DNA from: CAZLLV01 sp964560325
GTDB taxonomy: Bacteria > Acidobacteriota > Thermoanaerobaculia > Multivoradales > DATKCC01
Direction of reading: 5' to 3'
DNA: 9,782 nucleotides
Assembly: GCA_964560325.1 (NCBI GenBank)
Contig: CAZLLV010000148.1
Location: forward strand, 1 to 9,782
Shown in pieces: positions 7,215-9,782 of the stretch. The notes beneath the pieces are model-generated. The model was not told the origin of the DNA. It searched no databases and worked only from the letters and a program-made list of their open reading frames with translations. The first letter of the stretch is position 1. Every line of letters begins with the position of its first letter. Made by a program: the position numbers and the translations under genes.

Positions 7215-7730
7215 TCATGACTTGGGTTCACGAAGCAAACTTTCCAAGTCGAGCGGCTGTGTGAACATCGCCAGATCGCCGTCAGGGGTTCGCGGCCAGA
7301 CTTCGTGCGGGCGATCCCAATACAGTTCCACGCCGTTTTCGTCGGGGTCGCGCAGGTACAACGCTTCGCTGACACCATGATCGCTGGCGCCATCCAGTTG
7401 GATCCCCGCTGACTGCAGACGGCGCAAGGCATCCGCGAGGGCGGCGCGCGTCGGATATACGATCGCTAAATGGTAAAGGCCAGTCGTCCCGGCCGACGGC
7501 GGCGAACCGCCCGCGCTTTCCCAAGTGTTCAGGCCGATGTGGTGGTGGTAGCCGCCGGCCGCAACGAACGCCGCTCGAGAGCCGTACCGTTGAGTTACCT
7601 GGAAGCCGAGCACTCCGCAATAGAAATCCAGCGCGCGTTGCAGATCGGCGACTTTCAGATGAACGTGGCCGATGCGCGTCCCGGTGTCGATCGGGCCGAA
7701 GCTTTGTGAGCTGGAGTCTTGTGCAACCAT
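7215..7730 (-). CDS. VOC (glyoxalase/extradiol dioxygenase fold) family protein
   Basis: A 171-residue protein of the vicinal oxygen chelate superfamily, closest in look to CatE-like extradiol-dioxygenase relatives. Two beta-alpha-beta-beta-beta modules are visible, at about 20-75 and 84-140. Candidate metal ligands are His24 in GHVHLKVADL, His87 in GLYHLAIVYP and Glu135 in NGVELYWDRP; GGYHHHIGLNTW at 59-70 is a strongly conserved stretch of this subgroup. It probably binds a divalent metal, but the substrate cannot be told. I chose the ATG at 7728-7730, with GAGAG just upstream, because family similarity begins soon after. An in-frame ATG at 7803-7805 would add 25 residues and has AGGAGG about 12 bases upstream, so it remains possible. 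The gene looks less GC-biased in codon choice than its neighbours (AAA, CAA, TTT and TAT codons), hinting at acquisition. Confidence 0.9.
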   Translation of the reverse strand: MVAQDSSSQSFGPIDTGTRIGHVHLKVADLQRALDFYCGVLGFQVTQRYGSRAAFVAAGGYHHHIGLNTWESAGGSPPSAGTTGLYHLAIVYPTRAALADALRRLQSAGIQLDGASDHGVSEALYLRDPDENGVELYWDRPHEVWPRTPDGDLAMFTQPLDLESLLREPKS

Positions 7731-7871
7731 CGTTTCTCTCGTGTGCTTAGCGTAGCGTTCTCGGCGTACGGCCTCAGGCGGTGTGAGCTCGCTCATCCTT
7801 GCCATTGGGCGTTCCGACCTCCTCTATCCGAACCGCTGTCCCGCTGGCAGGCGCAGCCCAGAAGCTCTTCC

Positions 7872-8456
7872 TCATGGTGCGCCGTCCAGTTCCAGAGCTG
7901 CGGACCTCCGCGACTCGTACCGCAACGCCACCGCCCCCGAGCCGAGCTCCACCCGGCTCACGAGCTTCAAGTCGACGTGCTTCGAGAGCCCTGCGAACAA
8001 GGTCGGCCCGTGACCGGCCAGCCGGGGCTGCACCACGAGCTCGTACTCGTCGATCAATGCCAGCTCCGTCAACGCCTGCGCGAGCTGCAGCCCGCACACG
8101 AACAGCCCCTCCCCCGGCTCCTCCTTGAGCCGCTGAACCGCCTCGCCCAGATCCCCGCGCACCAGCTCCGCGTTCCAGTCGACCCGCTCCAGCGTGCTCG
8201 ACACGACGTACTTCTTCGCCGCGTCGATCGTCCGGGCGAAGGGCTCCATCCAGGGCTTCATCCAATCCGGCCACACCCCCGCCACCGGCCGCCACGCCTC
8301 CTCCATCATCCCGTAGGTCACCCGGCCGAAGAGGATCGCATCGGCTCGCGCGAGGTTCTCCGCATGGTGACGATGCAGCTCCGCGTCCGCGGGGATCCCG
8401 CGATGATCACAGCACCCGTCCAACGTGACGTTGATGGAAAACCGAAGGGGTCGCAT
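7872..8456 (-). CDS. Dihydrofolate reductase / RibD C-terminal fold protein
   Basis: A 194-residue protein of the 'dihydrofolate reductase family' (RibD C-terminal domain, YyaP/YwjB-like), probably a cytoplasmic NADPH-dependent reductase of unknown substrate. Visible landmarks in order are SINVTLDG at 7-14, LFGRVTYGMM at 42-51, the strand KYVVSSTL at 82-89, the nucleotide-binding-like LFVCGLQLAQAL at 118-129 and DEYELVVQPRLAGHGPTLF at 136-154. The usual Gly-rich signature before the 120s helix is slightly altered (VCG), so cofactor binding is inferred, not shown. The start is secured by a strong AGGAGGAGG. These genes are frequent accessory genes and do not replace folA. It lies 65 bases downstream of the VapC gene on the same strand and 141 bases before the VOC gene; neither gap holds a clear terminator. 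Confidence 0.9.
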   Translation of the reverse strand: MRPLRFSINVTLDGCCDHRGIPADAELHRHHAENLARADAILFGRVTYGMMEEAWRPVAGVWPDWMKPWMEPFARTIDAAKKYVVSSTLERVDWNAELVRGDLGEAVQRLKEEPGEGLFVCGLQLAQALTELALIDEYELVVQPRLAGHGPTLFAGLSKHVDLKLVSRVELGSGAVALRYESRRSAALELDGAP

Positions 8457-8459
8457 CTA

Positions 8460-8468
8460 CCTCCTCCT
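8460..8468 (-). promoter_or_regulatory. Strong ribosome binding site of the RibD/DHFR-fold gene
   Basis: Minus-strand AGGAGGAGG lies three bases before the ATG at 8454-8456; its first AGGAG sits about seven bases away, the optimal spacing. It decides the start and suggests efficient translation. Confidence 0.8.
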
Positions 8469-8521
8469 GGGCTTCGAAGTCGCTGGCATCGAATGCGGGA
8501 GCCTCTTACGCCGGGGCGCGA

Positions 8522-8941
8522 TCAGCCCGGTCGCGGAGTCGACCAGTCCTCGACCACGAGGCCGGGGACGCGATCGAGCTCCCGCAGGTTCGCCGTCACC
8601 AGGGTGAATCCCCGGCTGAGGGCCACCGCCGCGAGCCACAGGTCGTGAGGTCCGATGATCCGCCCCTCACTCGCGAGCTGGGCCCACAGCCGTGCGTGCG
8701 CCCGGGCGGCCGCCAGGTCCACCGGCAGCACCTCGAAGCGGGTGGTCACCGCTTCGACCCAGGCGGAGCGACGACTCTTCGTCGCCCCGTCCGGCGCCCG
8801 ATGGACTCCGTGCAGGAGCTCGCTGACGGTGATCACGGAGAGAAAGGTCGCCGCGTCCCCGTGACGCCGGACGTGACCCTCGACGTCCAGGCCCCCGCGC
8901 TCGTTCTCGATCAGGATGCTGGCGTCGAGCAGGAGTCCCAC
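8522..8941 (-). CDS. vapC: VapC-type PIN-domain ribonuclease toxin
   Basis: A 139-residue PIN-domain protein, typical of VapC toxins, which cleave RNA (often tRNA or rRNA) when not held by the antitoxin. The acidic metal-binding residues are in place: Asp6 in LLLDASILIENERG, Glu41 in VSELLHG and Asp100 in GPHDLWLAAVAL. The fourth position falls in TANLRELDRVPGL, where Asn118 stands where many relatives have Asp or Asn. I start at the GTG at 8939-8941: it puts the first strand of the PIN fold at the N-terminus, lies one base after the antitoxin stop, and has a G-rich run upstream. The reading frame stays open to 9223, but that part overlaps the antitoxin gene and resembles no protein. The gene is the second of a two-gene operon. 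Confidence 0.92.
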   Translation of the reverse strand: MGLLLDASILIENERGGLDVEGHVRRHGDAATFLSVITVSELLHGVHRAPDGATKSRRSAWVEAVTTRFEVLPVDLAAARAHARLWAQLASEGRIIGPHDLWLAAVALSRGFTLVTANLRELDRVPGLVVEDWSTPRPG

Positions 8942-8942
8942 C

Positions 8943-9380
8943 TCAACCCCCCCGCGATCCCGAATCACCGCCTGCGGGATTCTCGGGCCAGGGACTGCGT
9001 AGCCCGCCCTTCTCGATCTCGTCGCGACCGCGGTCGAGGTCGCGTGCCATCGCCCGAGCGTCGTCCTCGGAGAGCTTCGGGAGCCCAGCGAGGAGAGCCG
9101 GAAGGTCTTGCGCCCGCGGCGGCCTCGGCGGCGCCCAGGCCCGCGCCTCCGCCCGCAATCCGGACGGCAGCGGCTCCCCATAGGCAGCCGGCGGCTCGGC
9201 GATCTCGGACGGCCAAGCCGCACCGGCGGCTCCCGACCGCTGGCTCCCTCGCTCGGCCAGGAAGCTCCGGAGGGCCACCTGGACCAGGGAGGTCAGGCTC
9301 GGAGGTACCTCCTGGCCCCCCCGATACGCCTCCAGCTCCGCCTCGAGCTCGTCGGTGAGCGTGATCGTCGCGCGCTTCAT
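8943..9380 (-). CDS. vapB: VapB-type ribbon-helix-helix antitoxin, unusually long
   Basis: The 145-residue product begins with a ribbon-helix-helix DNA-binding domain: strand RATITLTD (3-10), helix ELEAELEAY (11-19) and a second helix TSLVQVALRSFLAE (30-43). Such domains dimerise on operators in their own promoter. An Ala/Pro-rich linker (about 46-95) follows, then a predicted amphipathic helix LSEDDARAMARDLDRGRDEI (103-122) that probably binds and blocks the VapC active site, and a Gly-rich tail. Many VapB antitoxins have only 70-95 residues, so the linker is long. The ATG at 9378-9380 is chosen because the RHH strand follows directly, although no good Shine-Dalgarno precedes it. The stop is one base before the toxin start, indicating translational coupling. 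The upstream 94-base gap should carry the operon's promoter and operator, but I cannot define either. Confidence 0.88.
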   Translation of the reverse strand: MKRATITLTDELEAELEAYRGGQEVPPSLTSLVQVALRSFLAERGSQRSGAAGAAWPSEIAEPPAAYGEPLPSGLRAEARAWAPPRPPRAQDLPALLAGLPKLSEDDARAMARDLDRGRDEIEKGGLRSPWPENPAGGDSGSRGG

Positions 9381-9474
9381 ACCGCGAAACGTATCACCGA
9401 TTGGTTCAGATGGTGCGAATGATGGCCATGTCGCTCATCTCTCCGAGCCGCTGTCTCCCGGGTCGAGGCACGTC

Positions 9475-9782
9475 TCATTCAAGTTTTCCGTGGCGCAGGA
9501 ACCTCTCGACCGCGGATCCAAACTCCGGGTTCGCGAGCGTGGTCATATGGTTCTCCCCATCGATGACCTCGAGCTCCCCGCGACCGAGCGCCTCGAGAGC
9601 GGCCGTCACCTTGCTCTTCACGTGCTCGGACTCGTTCCCGCCGTGGATGAACAGCATCGGGGCTTTGCACCTCTTCAGGTCGTCCACGGTCACCGCCAAC
9701 TTCTTGAACCCACGTCCGGCCGCCGCAAACGCCTTCACGTCTTTGCCCGCGTAGGCGAACGTGGCGATCGCCTTTGCTCGCT
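9475..9782 (-). CDS. Alpha/beta hydrolase, C-terminal part (cut by window edge)
   Basis: The last 102 codons of a gene entering from the right edge. The segment KRCKAPMLFIHGGNESEHVK fits the alpha/beta-hydrolase strand that precedes the catalytic acid, and VIDGENHMTTLANPEF carries the likely catalytic His in GENHMT, followed by the final helix SAVERFLRHGKL. The acidic member of the triad is not certain: the loop reads GGNESEH where many relatives have GxxD. The nucleophile Ser and the oxyanion region lie outside the window, so the substrate cannot be judged. An internal GTG at 9736-9738 could be mistaken for a start, but the frame and hydrolase-like sequence continue upstream to the edge. It ends 94 bases before vapB on the same strand. 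Confidence 0.82.
   Translation of the reverse strand, partial: RAKAIATFAYAGKDVKAFAAAGRGFKKLAVTVDDLKRCKAPMLFIHGGNESEHVKSKVTAALEALGRGELEVIDGENHMTTLANPEFGSAVERFLRHGKLE

Noticed and set aside
7731..7871. Gap between the RibD/DHFR-fold gene and the VOC gene
   Set aside because: No RNA gene or clear terminator seen; it may hold a 25-codon N-terminal extension of the VOC protein, judged less likely than the ATG at 7728-7730.
8942..9223. In-frame upstream extension of the VapC reading frame
   Set aside because: It overlaps the antitoxin gene entirely and its translation shows no PIN-like sequence; the GTG at 8939-8941 fits the family length.
9381..9474. Promoter and operator of the vapBC operon
   Set aside because: Only weak -35/-10-like hexamers (TTCGCA and GATACG) and no convincing inverted repeat could be found, so no site is annotated.

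Overview
The window is high-GC bacterial DNA with coding density typical of a chromosome. Every gene I can support lies on the minus strand, so transcription runs from right to left. The best taxonomic hint is a two-unit MacB/FtsX permease of the ADOP type (4155-6575), a family greatly expanded in Acidobacteriota. A cytochrome c nitrite reductase whose five haem motifs are all CXXCH, together with the high GC, fits Acidobacteriota or a related deep-branching phylum. This assignment is inference from gene content.

Layout, left to right. The window opens inside purA (1-568, N-terminal part of adenylosuccinate synthetase). Next come a polytopic membrane protein resembling YdjM/DUF457 proteins (675-1331) and a YdeI/OmdA-family protein (1390-1974). 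The metabolic core is nrfA (2011-3558) and nrfH (3597-4064), the catalytic and membrane quinol-oxidising subunits of respiratory nitrite ammonification. Upstream of nrfH is the ADOP permease. Behind it, at 6792-7055, lies a broken, internally deleted second copy of part of nrfA. The right third is a run of small accessory genes: a VOC/glyoxalase-fold protein (7215-7730), a RibD/dihydrofolate-reductase-fold protein (7872-8456), a VapBC-type toxin-antitoxin pair (8522-9380) and the C-terminal part of an alpha/beta hydrolase (9475 to the window edge).

How the genes work together. NrfH should pass electrons from the quinone pool to NrfA, which reduces nitrite to ammonium in six-electron steps outside the cytoplasmic membrane. 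Because the active-site haem motif is CXXCH rather than the CXXCK of E. coli NrfA, ordinary cytochrome c maturation should suffice and no NrfEFG lyase is expected; none is visible here. The ADOP permease has no ATPase partner in the window. VapB and VapC form a compact operon with one base between the genes. I see no functional link between the nrf genes and the accessory genes to their right.

I found no clear previously undescribed system. The most unusual feature is the nrfA remnant. It consists of two blocks of the gene joined across a 541-base deletion. One block is 140/142 identical to the intact gene and the other only 113/122, and the homology stops exactly at the nrfA stop codon. No tRNA, rRNA, CRISPR array, insertion sequence or convincing terminator was seen.
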